DNA from: Chersky-840 sp963848335
GTDB taxonomy: Bacteria; Actinomycetota; Acidimicrobiia; Acidimicrobiales; UBA8190
Assembly (NCBI GenBank): GCA_963848335.1
Contig: CAWKDD010000002.1
Location: forward strand, 248,001 to 312,000
Length of the DNA stretch: 64,000 bases
Direction: 5' to 3'
Below, piece by piece: positions 49,620-57,012 of the stretch (positions within the stretch are counted from its first letter, which is position 1; the number at the start of each line of letters is the position of its first letter). Position numbers and translations under genes: made by a program. A model generated the notes under the pieces. That model was not told where the DNA came from and did not search any database. It saw only the letters and a list, made by a program, of their open reading frames with translations.

Positions 49620-50510
49620 GTGGCGTCGGCGCGGGCGGTCGTGGTCGCAGCGCTGGTGTCGGTCCTGGCCGCGTGCTCCGGGCCTGCTCACGACGCCGGA
49701 ACCCGGCACCGTGTGGCTCCCCTGGCGACTTCTTCGACCACGGTCGTCCCCACCACGGCCGTCCCCGCCACCACCGTCCCAACCACCGCCGTCGCCACCG
49801 CCGTCCCCACCACGGCCGTCGCCACCACCGTCGCGCCCGCTCGGCGCGTGGAGCCCACCGCCCCGGTCACGACCGCCCCGCACCCGACGCCCGCCCCCCC
49901 GTTGCTGGTCACGCGCCTCGTCGGGGTCGGATCCGCCACTCAGGTGATCGCCGTGAGCGCTTCGGGATACGGACAGTCGGTCGCCACCTTCACGGCGTAC
50001 CAGGACGATGCCACGGGGTGGCACCAGGTGTTCGGCCCGTGGCAGGCGAACGTCGGGTACGCGGGTTTCGCCCCCCCGGGACAAAAGCACGAGGGCGACG
50101 GGCGCACGCCCTCGGGCTCGTTCGGATTCGACTTCTTCTTCGGGGTGCTGGCCGATCCCGGAGTGCAGTTCCCCTACCGTGTCGTGACGGGGCCGGACAT
50201 CGTGTGGGACGACGACCCGTCGAGCCCGCTATACAACCAATGGGTGGACACGAGCACGTCCGATGCGGGCGCGGCGCCCGAGCCCATGGACGAGAAACCT
50301 GCATACGACTACGGCGCGGTCATCGCCTACAACACCAGCCCGACCGTGCCCGGTGCCGGCAGCGCCATCTTCCTCCACGTCTCCTCAGGTGGCGCCACCG
50401 TCGGCTGCGTGGCCCTTCCGACCGACGAGCTGCTCGCCGTGCTGCGCTGGCTGAGCCCGGCCGCGCAACCCCGGATCATCATGGGGACGGCGGCGACCAT
50501 CGCGCCCTAG
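49620..50510 (+). CDS. L,D-transpeptidase (YkuD-type) lipoprotein
   Basis: 296 residues. Signal helix and lipobox in ALVSVLAACSG, then a low-complexity Thr/Val/Ala/Pro linker of about 60 residues (PTTAVPATTVPTTAVATAVP), then the catalytic region PGQKHEGDGRTPSGSFGFDF and IFLHVSSGGATVGCVALP with the active cysteine. It makes 3-3 cross-links or attaches proteins to peptidoglycan. GTG 49620 with GAGG nearby. The repetitive linker DNA (runs of accacggccgtc-like units) is prone to length change. Confidence 0.85.
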   Translation: MASARAVVVAALVSVLAACSGPAHDAGTRHRVAPLATSSTTVVPTTAVPATTVPTTAVATAVPTTAVATTVAPARRVEPTAPVTTAPHPTPAPPLLVTRLVGVGSATQVIAVSASGYGQSVATFTAYQDDATGWHQVFGPWQANVGYAGFAPPGQKHEGDGRTPSGSFGFDFFFGVLADPGVQFPYRVVTGPDIVWDDDPSSPLYNQWVDTSTSDAGAAPEPMDEKPAYDYGAVIAYNTSPTVPGAGSAIFLHVSSGGATVGCVALPTDELLAVLRWLSPAAQPRIIMGTAATIAP

Positions 50511-50524
50511 CCCGCATGGCGACG

Positions 50525-50530
50525 TAGCGT
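50525..50530 (+). promoter_or_regulatory. -10 box of leaderless nitroreductase gene
   Basis: TAGCGT ends seven bases before GTG 50538, which is why this start is preferred to GTG 50529, which overlaps the box. Confidence 0.55.
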
Positions 50531-50537
50531 GGGACCG

Positions 50538-51134
50538 GTGGAGAACGTGTTCGAGGTGGTGCATCGCCAGCGCGCCTGTCGGGCCTTTGGTGAAGAGCCT
50601 GTCGACGACGAGACCGTCGAGCGGGTCCTCGACGCGGCCACCTTCGCTCCCAGTGCCGAGAACCGTCAGCCCTGGGTGTTCGTCGTGGTGCGCGACGCGG
50701 GACGCCGCGCCGCCATCGGCGAGTTGACGCGCCAAGCCTGGGAGGGCGGGGGCCGGGCCCACTCCCAGGACCGGCTGTCCCCGACGCTGCTCGCCGATGT
50801 CGACACCGGGGCCCGGGGTGGGGTCGCAGGGGCGCCGGTCCTCGTGGTCGTGGGCGGCGACACGCGCCTCGGGGACCGGCGTGTGATCCAGGCTTCGGTG
50901 TTCCCCGCCATCCAGAACCTGCTGTTGGCGGCGACCACCCTGGGACTGGGCTCGTCGCTGACCACCTTGCCCCTGGTGTTCGGTGACGAGTTGGCCTCGA
51001 TCGCCGGGTTGCCACCCGAGGTGCTTCCGATGGCGGTGATCCCCCTGGGCTGGCCGGCGCGCCCGTTGTCGCCACCCCGGCGCCGGCCGCTGTCGGAGAA
51101 GGCGCACCGCGAGACCTACGGCAACCCGTGGTGA
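50538..51134 (+). CDS. Nitroreductase-family flavoprotein
   Basis: 198 residues. FMN-binding family with VFEVVHRQRACRAFGEEPVD, the region AATFAPSAENRQPWVFVVVR, VFPAIQNLLLAATTLGLGSS and LPLGW-type C-terminus (VIPLGWPARPLSPPRRRPL). Family enzymes reduce nitroaromatics, quinones, or act as dehydrogenases with NAD(P)H. Substrate unknown. Confidence 0.87.
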   Translation: MENVFEVVHRQRACRAFGEEPVDDETVERVLDAATFAPSAENRQPWVFVVVRDAGRRAAIGELTRQAWEGGGRAHSQDRLSPTLLADVDTGARGGVAGAPVLVVVGGDTRLGDRRVIQASVFPAIQNLLLAATTLGLGSSLTTLPLVFGDELASIAGLPPEVLPMAVIPLGWPARPLSPPRRRPLSEKAHRETYGNPW

Positions 51135-51227
51135 GCGCGCCAGGGGCGCCACCGTGCCCCGCCGCGCCGTGCCGCGCTACGGTCGGCCCGTTCTCCGTGA
51201 ACGATGACGAGAAGGGCGCGCCGTTCG

Positions 51228-51753
51228 ATGCAAGAGCACCGCTACGCCGTGATCGTCGACGGCACCCCGCCCGAGGTGTGGGAGCTGTTCTGGTACCGGG
51301 GGCCGCGCCGCCCCACGTCTTCTGGTGTCTCTATCGAGATCCTGCACCCCGGGGACGCCGTGGGTGAGGGTCTCGTCCGACACTGCACGTTCCGGGTGCC
51401 GCGCTGATCTGATGTCGGGGGGTGTGGGCCAGTCCTGGGAGTGGCTCACCCAGGTCCAGCCGCCCGTCTCGTGGAAGTACGACGCCGTGGGCAAGCCGCT
51501 GTGGTCGATCGCCGAGGGGCGGACCGACCTCGAGGACCTCGGCGACGGCCGAACGAGGATCCATTTCACCGAGACGTACCACGCCTTCAACCCCGTGCTC
51601 CGCACCCTGCTCGAACGCCGGGTCCACCGCTTCATCTCCAAGGACAACGACCGGCTGATCACCACGGCGATCAACGACGGGATCCGGCGTCTCCGGGCCG
51701 CCCGTTCGGCCGGGGGTGGTGCCGCCGTGGATGCTCCGGGCGACGGATCGTGA
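51228..51753 (+). pseudogene. SRPBCC-superfamily protein, one +1 frame break
   Basis: MQEHRYAVIVDGTPPEVWEL ... GEGLVRHCTFRVPR runs into a stop (TGA 51404-51406) because of one extra base near 51405; continuing one base on gives DLMSGGVGQSWEWLTQVQPP, VSWKYDAVGKPLWSIAEGR and TRIHFTETYHAF to the end. Without that base there are 175 codons. The START/Bet v1-like fold binds hydrophobic ligands; no catalytic assignment. The end overlaps the start of the sigma-factor gene. Confidence 0.72.
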
Positions 51754-52288
51754 CGACGGGGAACCTTCTCGGGGCCCGACGCCTCTTATAGACGTGGAGC
51801 AGCTCGTCCGGGCGGCTCGGCGGGGCGATCCCGCCGCCATGGACGCGCTCGTGCGCGCACTCATCCCCTACGTGGGCCGGGTGTGTGGGGCCATCGCCCT
51901 CGACCGCGGAGACGATGCCATGCAGGAGACCTTCATCGCGGTGCTCCGCAACATCCGAACGCTGCGCGAGCCGGCAGCCCTGCACGGGTGGGTGCGACGC
52001 ATCGCGGTGCGCGAGGCCGTCCGCGCCGCCCGGGGCGGGCGCGAGGACCCCGTCGATCCCCAGGTCCTCGCCGGCGCCGCCCTGGCACCCGTCGACGTCG
52101 CCACGGTCGTCGACGTGCGGTCGACCCTGGCGGGCCTCGCCCCCGAGCAGCGCGCCATCCTCGTTCTGCGTGACGTCGACGGGCTCAGCGAGGCGGACGC
52201 GGCGCGCGTGCTCGGTGTCCCTGAAGGCACCGTGAAGTCGCGGCTGCATCGGGCCCGGGCGGCGTTCTCGCGAAGGTGGGAACCGTGA
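51731..52288 (+). CDS. ECF-type RNA polymerase sigma factor
   Basis: 185 residues. Region 2 (about 20-90: RAARRGDPAAMDALVRALIP, MQETFIAVLRNIRTL) binds the -10 element and core polymerase; region 4 (about 128-180: RSTLAGLAPEQRAILVLRDV, DGLSEADAARVLGVPEGTVK) binds the -35. No anti-sigma factor is adjacent. It overlaps the preceding SRPBCC gene by 23 bases and couples to the following gene through GTGA, so control may lie in a ligand-binding SRPBCC protein instead. Confidence 0.87.
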   Translation: MLRATDRDDGEPSRGPTPLIDVEQLVRAARRGDPAAMDALVRALIPYVGRVCGAIALDRGDDAMQETFIAVLRNIRTLREPAALHGWVRRIAVREAVRAARGGREDPVDPQVLAGAALAPVDVATVVDVRSTLAGLAPEQRAILVLRDVDGLSEADAARVLGVPEGTVKSRLHRARAAFSRRWEP

Positions 52289-52776
52289 CCGGCCACGAGC
52301 AGCAGTGGCCGGTGGCGTCGATGGGCCCCATCGCCCGTGCCCGGGCGATCGGCGCGTCGATCCCTTCTGCGGCATGGACCGAAGGTGTTCTCGACGCTCC
52401 CTACCGCGTGGCGTGGCCGTGGATCACCGATCTCGAGGTCTCGGTGCCGCGCTTCGACAGCCAGGTGCGCAAGGTCCGCGTCCTCGAACAGCACGCGGGG
52501 GACGGGGCGCATACTCTGCGCATCGCCGCGTCGAGCTTCGGTGTGGCGGTGCCCTTCGACGTACGGCTCGAGGACGGCTTCTGCCTCATGCGGGCCCGGG
52601 CCCGGATCTATCTGGTGCTCATGGCCGCCGAGCCTCACGACGGGGGGGAGCGCACGCGCTTTTTCCATCTCGAGGCAGTCCCGCTCCCCGGAACGCGCCT
52701 TCTGCGGGCGCGTCTCCAGCGCGCCGTCGACGCGGACTTCGCCAATCTCGCCCGTCTGGCCGCCCGCGGCTTCTGA
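52285..52776 (+). CDS. Hypothetical SRPBCC-like protein coupled to the sigma factor
   Basis: 163 residues; GTG overlaps the sigma-factor stop by four bases. Regular strand pattern with LEVSVPRFDSQVRKVRVLEQ, HTLRIAASSFGVAVPFDVRL, FCLMRARARIYLVLMAAEPH and a C-terminal helix (FANLARLAARGF) resembles a polyketide-cyclase/SRPBCC pocket. Because ECF factors are normally followed by their anti-sigma factor, a regulatory role is conceivable, but no ZAS motif or membrane helix is present. Confidence 0.65.
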   Translation: MTGHEQQWPVASMGPIARARAIGASIPSAAWTEGVLDAPYRVAWPWITDLEVSVPRFDSQVRKVRVLEQHAGDGAHTLRIAASSFGVAVPFDVRLEDGFCLMRARARIYLVLMAAEPHDGGERTRFFHLEAVPLPGTRLLRARLQRAVDADFANLARLAARGF

Positions 52777-52845
52777 GGCTCGTACCCGGGCGCGCCAGCC
52801 TCCCGGTTCCCCGTCTCGAGGTCCGGTCATGCCGGCCGCCGCCGG

Positions 52846-52851
52846 TACTGT
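52846..52851 (+). promoter_or_regulatory. -10 box of leaderless thioesterase gene
   Basis: TACTGT ends six bases before ATG 52858. Confidence 0.5.
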
Positions 52852-52857
52852 GCGCTG

Positions 52858-53271
52858 ATGCCCCTCATGACCGTCGCCGAGCTCCAGAGCTTCCTCGACG
52901 GCGCATTCCCGGACCAGCCTCCGCCCTACGTCATCGAGGAGGTGGCGACGTGGGGTGTGAGGATCAGGCTGCCCGTCACACAGGCCCACAGCCGGCCGGG
53001 GGGCACGGTGGCGGGCCCGACCCTCATGGCGATGGCTGATGCCGCCGCCTGGTTGGCGATCCTGGCCCACATCGGCCCCGTCGCGCTGGCGGTGACCACC
53101 AGCCTGCACATCGACTTCCTGCGCAAGCCCGATCTGATCGACCTCGTGGCCCACGGGAACCTGCTCAAATTGGGAAAGCAGCTGGCGGTGGCGGACGTGG
53201 CCCTGCGCTCCGAGGGACGAGACGAGCTCGTAGCCAAAGCGCAGGTCACCTACTCGATCCCGCCCCGCTGA
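52858..53271 (+). CDS. PaaI-family hot-dog thioesterase
   Basis: 137 residues. Family features: SRPGGTVAGPTLMAMADAAA (active-site helix), then the paired strands VALAVTTSLHIDFLRKP and AVADVALRSEGRDELVAKAQ. It hydrolyses acyl-CoA thioesters, possibly aromatic. Convergent with the ferredoxin gene, five bases away. Confidence 0.87.
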   Translation: MPLMTVAELQSFLDGAFPDQPPPYVIEEVATWGVRIRLPVTQAHSRPGGTVAGPTLMAMADAAAWLAILAHIGPVALAVTTSLHIDFLRKPDLIDLVAHGNLLKLGKQLAVADVALRSEGRDELVAKAQVTYSIPPR

Positions 53272-53275
53272 GACG

Positions 53276-53485
53276 TCAGCGGTCGACGGACTCCTCGACG
53301 AGAAAGGCCCGCCGCGGGCAGTCCCGAGCGGCGCGGCGCGCCAGCTCCACGAGCTGGGGCGGGACCCGAGAGCCGTGGAGGACGGGGTAGCCCCATTCGT
53401 CCAGGGTGACGAGCTCGGGAAGGAGCTCGGCACAGTACCCGTAGGCCTCGCAGGCGACGGGGTTGACCTTGAGCAGTGCGCTCAT
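53276..53485 (-). CDS. Ferredoxin, [3Fe-4S] type
   Basis: 69 residues. Three cysteines (C12, C18 in VACEAYGYCAEL and one in RDCPRRAF) follow the C-x5-C...C-P spacing of single-cluster [3Fe-4S] ferredoxins that serve P450s and related enzymes. Its ATG overlaps the NuoF-like stop by four bases, so it is the last gene of the membrane redox operon. Confidence 0.88.
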   Translation of the reverse strand: MSALLKVNPVACEAYGYCAELLPELVTLDEWGYPVLHGSRVPPQLVELARRAARDCPRRAFLVEESVDR

Positions 53486-54870
53486 GACCGGCGTGCCCTG
53501 CTACCGGGGCGCGGCCCCGGGGCGCGGCCCCGGGGCGCACTCGGGGTCACGACGGGGGGGAGCAGCGAGGCGGCACCGTGACGCGCGCAAGGCCGCCGGG
53601 CGCCATGCGCGGCGGCATCGCCGGCGAAGACCCCCAGCGCGCTGCGCACCATGCGGGCGACCCCGTCGGGGTGCCGGCACGCGCCCCGGCCTTCGACGGA
53701 CGCCACCCGCATCTCGAGTCGCGCCAGAAGGGAAGGATCGGCGTCGCCGACGGCCAGGCGCTCGAGATCTTCGGCCACCGCCGGGAGCCCGAAGAGGCAC
53801 GGTCCACACTGCCCGGCGCTCTCGCCCGCCATGTAGCGCGCCACCCGTGCCGTCTCCGCGATCCCGCAGGAATGGCGCGTCAGGACCACGAGCACGCCGG
53901 CACCGACGACCCCGCCCGCGGCGCCGAGGGAGCGAGGTGCATAGGCCGTGCCCAGTGCGGCAGCCGGGACCCAGCTGCCTCCGAAGCCTCCGGTGAGCAC
54001 GGCCACGACCTCGTCGGTCGGCCTGGCCCGCTTGACGATGGCGCCCAGGGTCGTCCCCATGGCGATCTCGTACACGCCGGGGTTCTCGACGCTTCCCGAC
54101 AATGTCACCAGAGCGGTTCCGGGAGCGTCCGCAGGGCCGGTGGCGCGGAACGCCGCCGGGCCGTACCTGGCCACCAGAGCCATGTGCCCGAGCGTCTCGG
54201 CGTTGTGCACCAGCGCGGCGCCCCGCCCGAGCGCCAGCGGCCGGCGCTTGTCGGGCCGCCATGCGGGGGCACCGGGACCTCCTTCGAGCCACGACACCAG
54301 CGCCGACTCCTCGCCGGCGACGTAGCGCCCCGGGGGGCGCGCCACCTCGACAGGCACCGGTGCGTGCACGGTGCCGGCGCGTTCGGCTACTGCCCGCGTC
54401 GCGGCGGCTGCGCTCTCGTCGTGGACTTCGGGGACGCACACGACCACCCGGGTGGCCCCGAGCGCGCAGGCGGCCAGCTCCGCCCCGTCGAGCACGAGAT
54501 GCGGCACGTACGACAGCAGGACCCTGTCCTTGGCGCTGGCCGGCTCGCCCTCCATGGCGTTGACCACGAGGGTGCGACGTCCACGCGCCGCCCGGACGAG
54601 CCGGAGCTTGGTGGCGCTGGGAAACGCGGCCCCGCCCCGCCCGGTGAGTCCCGACGCCTCGACGACGGCCGCGAACTTCTCGGGCCACGACGCGTCGCCC
54701 TGTCGGGGGAGGGGCGGCGCACCGTGATGGGCGAGGTGCGCGGCGAGATCGGCGCGACGGTACGCGTGCCAAGCCGCGAGAAGCGTAGGGCGTTCGCCGG
54801 TGTCGTCTCCCTGAGCGGTCGTGGCTCGGTCGGCGTGGGTGGTGGTGGGATCGCTCGTGGCGGTGGGCAT
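53482..54870 (-). CDS. NuoF-like (NADH dehydrogenase 51-kDa-type) flavoprotein
   Basis: 462 residues. FMN/NADH domain: SGLTGRGGAAFPSATKLRLV, VVNAMEGEPASAKDRVLL, PGRYVAGEESALVSWLEG and RPLALGRGAALVHNAETL. SLBB region around LVTLSGSVENPGVYEIAMG. The iron-sulfur end reads ESAGQCGPCLFGL ... GRGACRHPDG; NuoF normally has ESCGxCxPC, so the first cluster cysteine is Ala here, while another cysteine occurs in HSCGIAET. It would pass electrons between NAD(P)H or a quinone-level carrier and the ferredoxin. Sits between the heme membrane protein and the ferredoxin. Confidence 0.87.
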   Translation of the reverse strand: MPTATSDPTTTHADRATTAQGDDTGERPTLLAAWHAYRRADLAAHLAHHGAPPLPRQGDASWPEKFAAVVEASGLTGRGGAAFPSATKLRLVRAARGRRTLVVNAMEGEPASAKDRVLLSYVPHLVLDGAELAACALGATRVVVCVPEVHDESAAAATRAVAERAGTVHAPVPVEVARPPGRYVAGEESALVSWLEGGPGAPAWRPDKRRPLALGRGAALVHNAETLGHMALVARYGPAAFRATGPADAPGTALVTLSGSVENPGVYEIAMGTTLGAIVKRARPTDEVVAVLTGGFGGSWVPAAALGTAYAPRSLGAAGGVVGAGVLVVLTRHSCGIAETARVARYMAGESAGQCGPCLFGLPAVAEDLERLAVGDADPSLLARLEMRVASVEGRGACRHPDGVARMVRSALGVFAGDAAAHGARRPCARHGAASLLPPVVTPSAPRGRAPGPRPGSRARRS

Positions 54871-54884
54871 GGCACCGTTCCTGG

Positions 54885-55487
54885 CTAGGCCGAGATGTGC
54901 TTGACCGACACACCCTCGGGACGTCGATGGGCGGGGAGGAACGACAGCGCCCGCCGCCTGCGCGCTGCCGCCAAGGAGATCCGCCAGGTCCCTGCGCCCA
55001 CGACCGAGGCGATGCACGCCGCGGTGAGGCCGATGACCCAGCTCTGGCGCATGTCGGTCCCCAGGCCGAAGGCGTGGGAGAGGGCCACGGGCCAGCTCAG
55101 GTAGGCGAGCCAGTGCACCACCCGCCAGGTGCGGGCGCGGATCCGGTGCCGGAGCCAGCTGGTCACCGCCACGGCGAGGAGCAGGTCGACCCCGACCGAT
55201 CCCAGCGCCACCCACAACCGCTTGTACGACGACGCCAAGGGCACCACGACGGCCGCCCATCCGATGTGCACGTAGGTGTCGAGGACGCTGGTCAGGATGT
55301 GACAAGCCAGGAAAGCCATGGCGATCGCCGAGACACGGCGGTGCAGGTCCTGGAGCGCGAAGCCGGGCCAGCGCATGCTCGTGGTCCGGTTGGCGGTGAG
55401 GATTCCGAGCACCGTGGTCCCTGTCAGGAGGACCAGGGTCACCAGGCCGGTGGCCCGGGTCGCGTACCAGAGGACGGGGGAGCTCAT
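54885..55487 (-). CDS. Ferric-reductase-like transmembrane heme protein
   Basis: 200 residues, six membrane helices. Two histidine pairs with heme-b spacing: H49/H63 (ALQDLHRRVSAIAMAFLACH) and H125/H138 (WRVVHWLAYLSWPVALSH). No flavin or NAD domain, so it resembles the MsrQ/YedZ-like and ferric-reductase-like membrane parts that work with separate electron donors. Overlaps the ApbE stop by four bases; the NuoF-like gene starts 14 bases later. It should carry electrons across the membrane. Confidence 0.82.
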   Translation of the reverse strand: MSSPVLWYATRATGLVTLVLLTGTTVLGILTANRTTSMRWPGFALQDLHRRVSAIAMAFLACHILTSVLDTYVHIGWAAVVVPLASSYKRLWVALGSVGVDLLLAVAVTSWLRHRIRARTWRVVHWLAYLSWPVALSHAFGLGTDMRQSWVIGLTAACIASVVGAGTWRISLAAARRRRALSFLPAHRRPEGVSVKHISA

Positions 55488-56533
55488 CGGTTCACCATCT
55501 GCGTCTGTTCGATCTGCGTCTCATGGATCTGCGTCTCGTAGATCGGGGGACGCGGAGAGCGGTCCGGAGGCCAGCCGTTCACGGTGACCACGCGGCCGTC
55601 GTGGCGCACGAGACGGGCGGGCTGGCCGAGCTCCCGCAGTCTCTCCACGGCGTGTCGGCCCCAGACCACGGCGGCCGTGCTCGCCGCATTGGCGTCGACA
55701 CAGCTGTTGCCCGATGCCGACACGAGCGACCAGCACGGCGCGGCACTGTCACCGGTGGCGGGGTCCACGATGTGGTGCAGCCGGCGTCGGCCGCGCGTCC
55801 AGCTGCGCACCGTCGTGCTGGAGCTGGCGATGCCGCCGCCGGCGATGGCGACCACCTGGTCCACGGCGTCCTGCAGCGCAGAGGAGTCGGCCGCGATACC
55901 GACGGCCCAGCCGCCGTCGGGGGCGACGCCCGCCACGGCTACGTCCCCACCGATGCTGACCAGGACTCCCGTGCGCGCTCCGCACGCGATGCGCCGAGCG
56001 GCGCGGTCGGCGACGAGGGCCTTGGCCGAGGAACCGAGGTCGAGGCGCGTGCCGGGAGGGACCCGCACCGTCTTGGCCCGGTTGTCGAGCTCGATCCGCC
56101 ACCACCCGGGGGCAGGCCGCGGTTGTGCCCGGAGCTCGGTGCCGTGCGGATCGAGCTCGAAGAAGTCGCGGTCGTAGCCCAGCTCCTCGAGGGCCGTCCC
56201 GACGGTGGGGTCCACGGCTCCGTCCGTGCGTCGCGCGACCTGGCACGCCACCGTGACGGCCTCGAAGAGGAGGGGGCTGACCTTGACGGGCGCACCCTCG
56301 GCACGATGGAGGTTCCAGAGCTCGGAGTCCGGGCGGAAGCGACTGCACGCCACGTCGATGGCGGCAAGCTCGTCGCGCAGGATCCTCTCGGCATGGTCGG
56401 CGGCAGACGTTTCGGTGACAGCCACGATGGCGGTTGTGCCGATGGCGCGCATCGTGCGCAGCGCCGGTCGCGCCGGACCTCCCCGCGGCGCCGCGTCGAC
56501 ATCGGAGCCGGGCCCCCGGCCGGATGTGGTCAT
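55484..56533 (-). CDS. apbE: FAD:protein FMN transferase
   Basis: 349 residues. ApbE links FMN covalently to Ser/Thr of extracytoplasmic partner proteins. Conserved blocks: CSRFRPDSELWNLH, DGAVDPTVGTALEELGYDRD, RLDLGSSAKALVADRAARR, VLVSIGGDVAVAG and HHIVDPATGDSA. Unusually, no typical signal peptide or lipobox is seen. The C-terminus ends in a repetitive YETQIHETQIEQTQ tract encoded by 15-bp repeats. Its start overlaps the upstream membrane protein by four bases. Its flavinylation substrate should be in or near this operon. Confidence 0.9.
   Translation of the reverse strand: MTTSGRGPGSDVDAAPRGGPARPALRTMRAIGTTAIVAVTETSAADHAERILRDELAAIDVACSRFRPDSELWNLHRAEGAPVKVSPLLFEAVTVACQVARRTDGAVDPTVGTALEELGYDRDFFELDPHGTELRAQPRPAPGWWRIELDNRAKTVRVPPGTRLDLGSSAKALVADRAARRIACGARTGVLVSIGGDVAVAGVAPDGGWAVGIAADSSALQDAVDQVVAIAGGGIASSSTTVRSWTRGRRRLHHIVDPATGDSAAPCWSLVSASGNSCVDANAASTAAVVWGRHAVERLRELGQPARLVRHDGRVVTVNGWPPDRSPRPPIYETQIHETQIEQTQMVNR
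55497..55536 (-). repeat. 15-bp tandem repeat in the end of apbE
   Basis: ATCTGCGTCT recurs at 55497, 55512 and 55527, 15 bp apart, encoding the ETQI-like pentads at the ApbE C-terminus. It probably arose by slippage. Confidence 0.7.
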
Positions 56534-56976
56534 CGGCCGGTCCCTCCTGACACGACGGTGGGCGCCTGGGCGGTCGTGGTGGGGGTGGTGGTCGCAGGCG
56601 CGGTCGTCGGGGTCGAGGTGCCGGAGGACGAGGAGGTGCCGGAGGACGAGGAGGTGCCGGAGGACGAGGAGGTGCCGGAGGTGGTCGTGGTCCGGGTCGT
56701 GGCCGACGTCGAGGAGCCGGTCCCCGAGGACGTCGAGGTTGTGGGGCTCGGCGTCGTCTCGGCGGTGGCGGCGGTCCCGGGGATCTCCCTCGACACGACG
56801 AGCCCGGTGGCGGCGGTGGCGGCGATGGCGAGCACGGTGACGCCCCTCGTCATACGGCGCACCCGGTCCCCGGCCAGGTCGCGCCGGGCCGGCCCGGGCC
56901 AGGCGGGGAGCCCGCGGTGCCGGGTAGGCCGGACGCCGTTGCCGTGATCGGGGGGGGATTCGTTCACCGGTGGCAT
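56530..56976 (-). CDS. Ser/Thr-rich single-pass membrane protein, first gene of the redox operon
   Basis: 148 residues: basic N-terminus, one membrane helix (VTVLAIAATAATGLVV), then an extracytoplasmic tail almost entirely of Ser, Thr, Gly and Pro, including three copies of a SGTSSS pattern (DNA tandem repeat near 56625-56670). No FMN_bind domain is recognisable. It is coupled by overlap to apbE. As ApbE attaches FMN to Ser/Thr, this tail could be its target, but it lacks the known flavinylation context, so this is a guess. A flexible wall-spanning anchor is the other option. Confidence 0.6.
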   Translation of the reverse strand: MPPVNESPPDHGNGVRPTRHRGLPAWPGPARRDLAGDRVRRMTRGVTVLAIAATAATGLVVSREIPGTAATAETTPSPTTSTSSGTGSSTSATTRTTTTSGTSSSSGTSSSSGTSSSSGTSTPTTAPATTTPTTTAQAPTVVSGGTGR

Positions 56977-57012
56977 GTCACCATGCGAATCTCTGGGTTC
57001 TCGCACAGCCAG

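Noticed and set aside
49740..49900. CRISPR-like or intergenic tandem repeat
   Set aside because: The periodic sequence encodes the Thr/Val/Pro linker of the L,D-transpeptidase.
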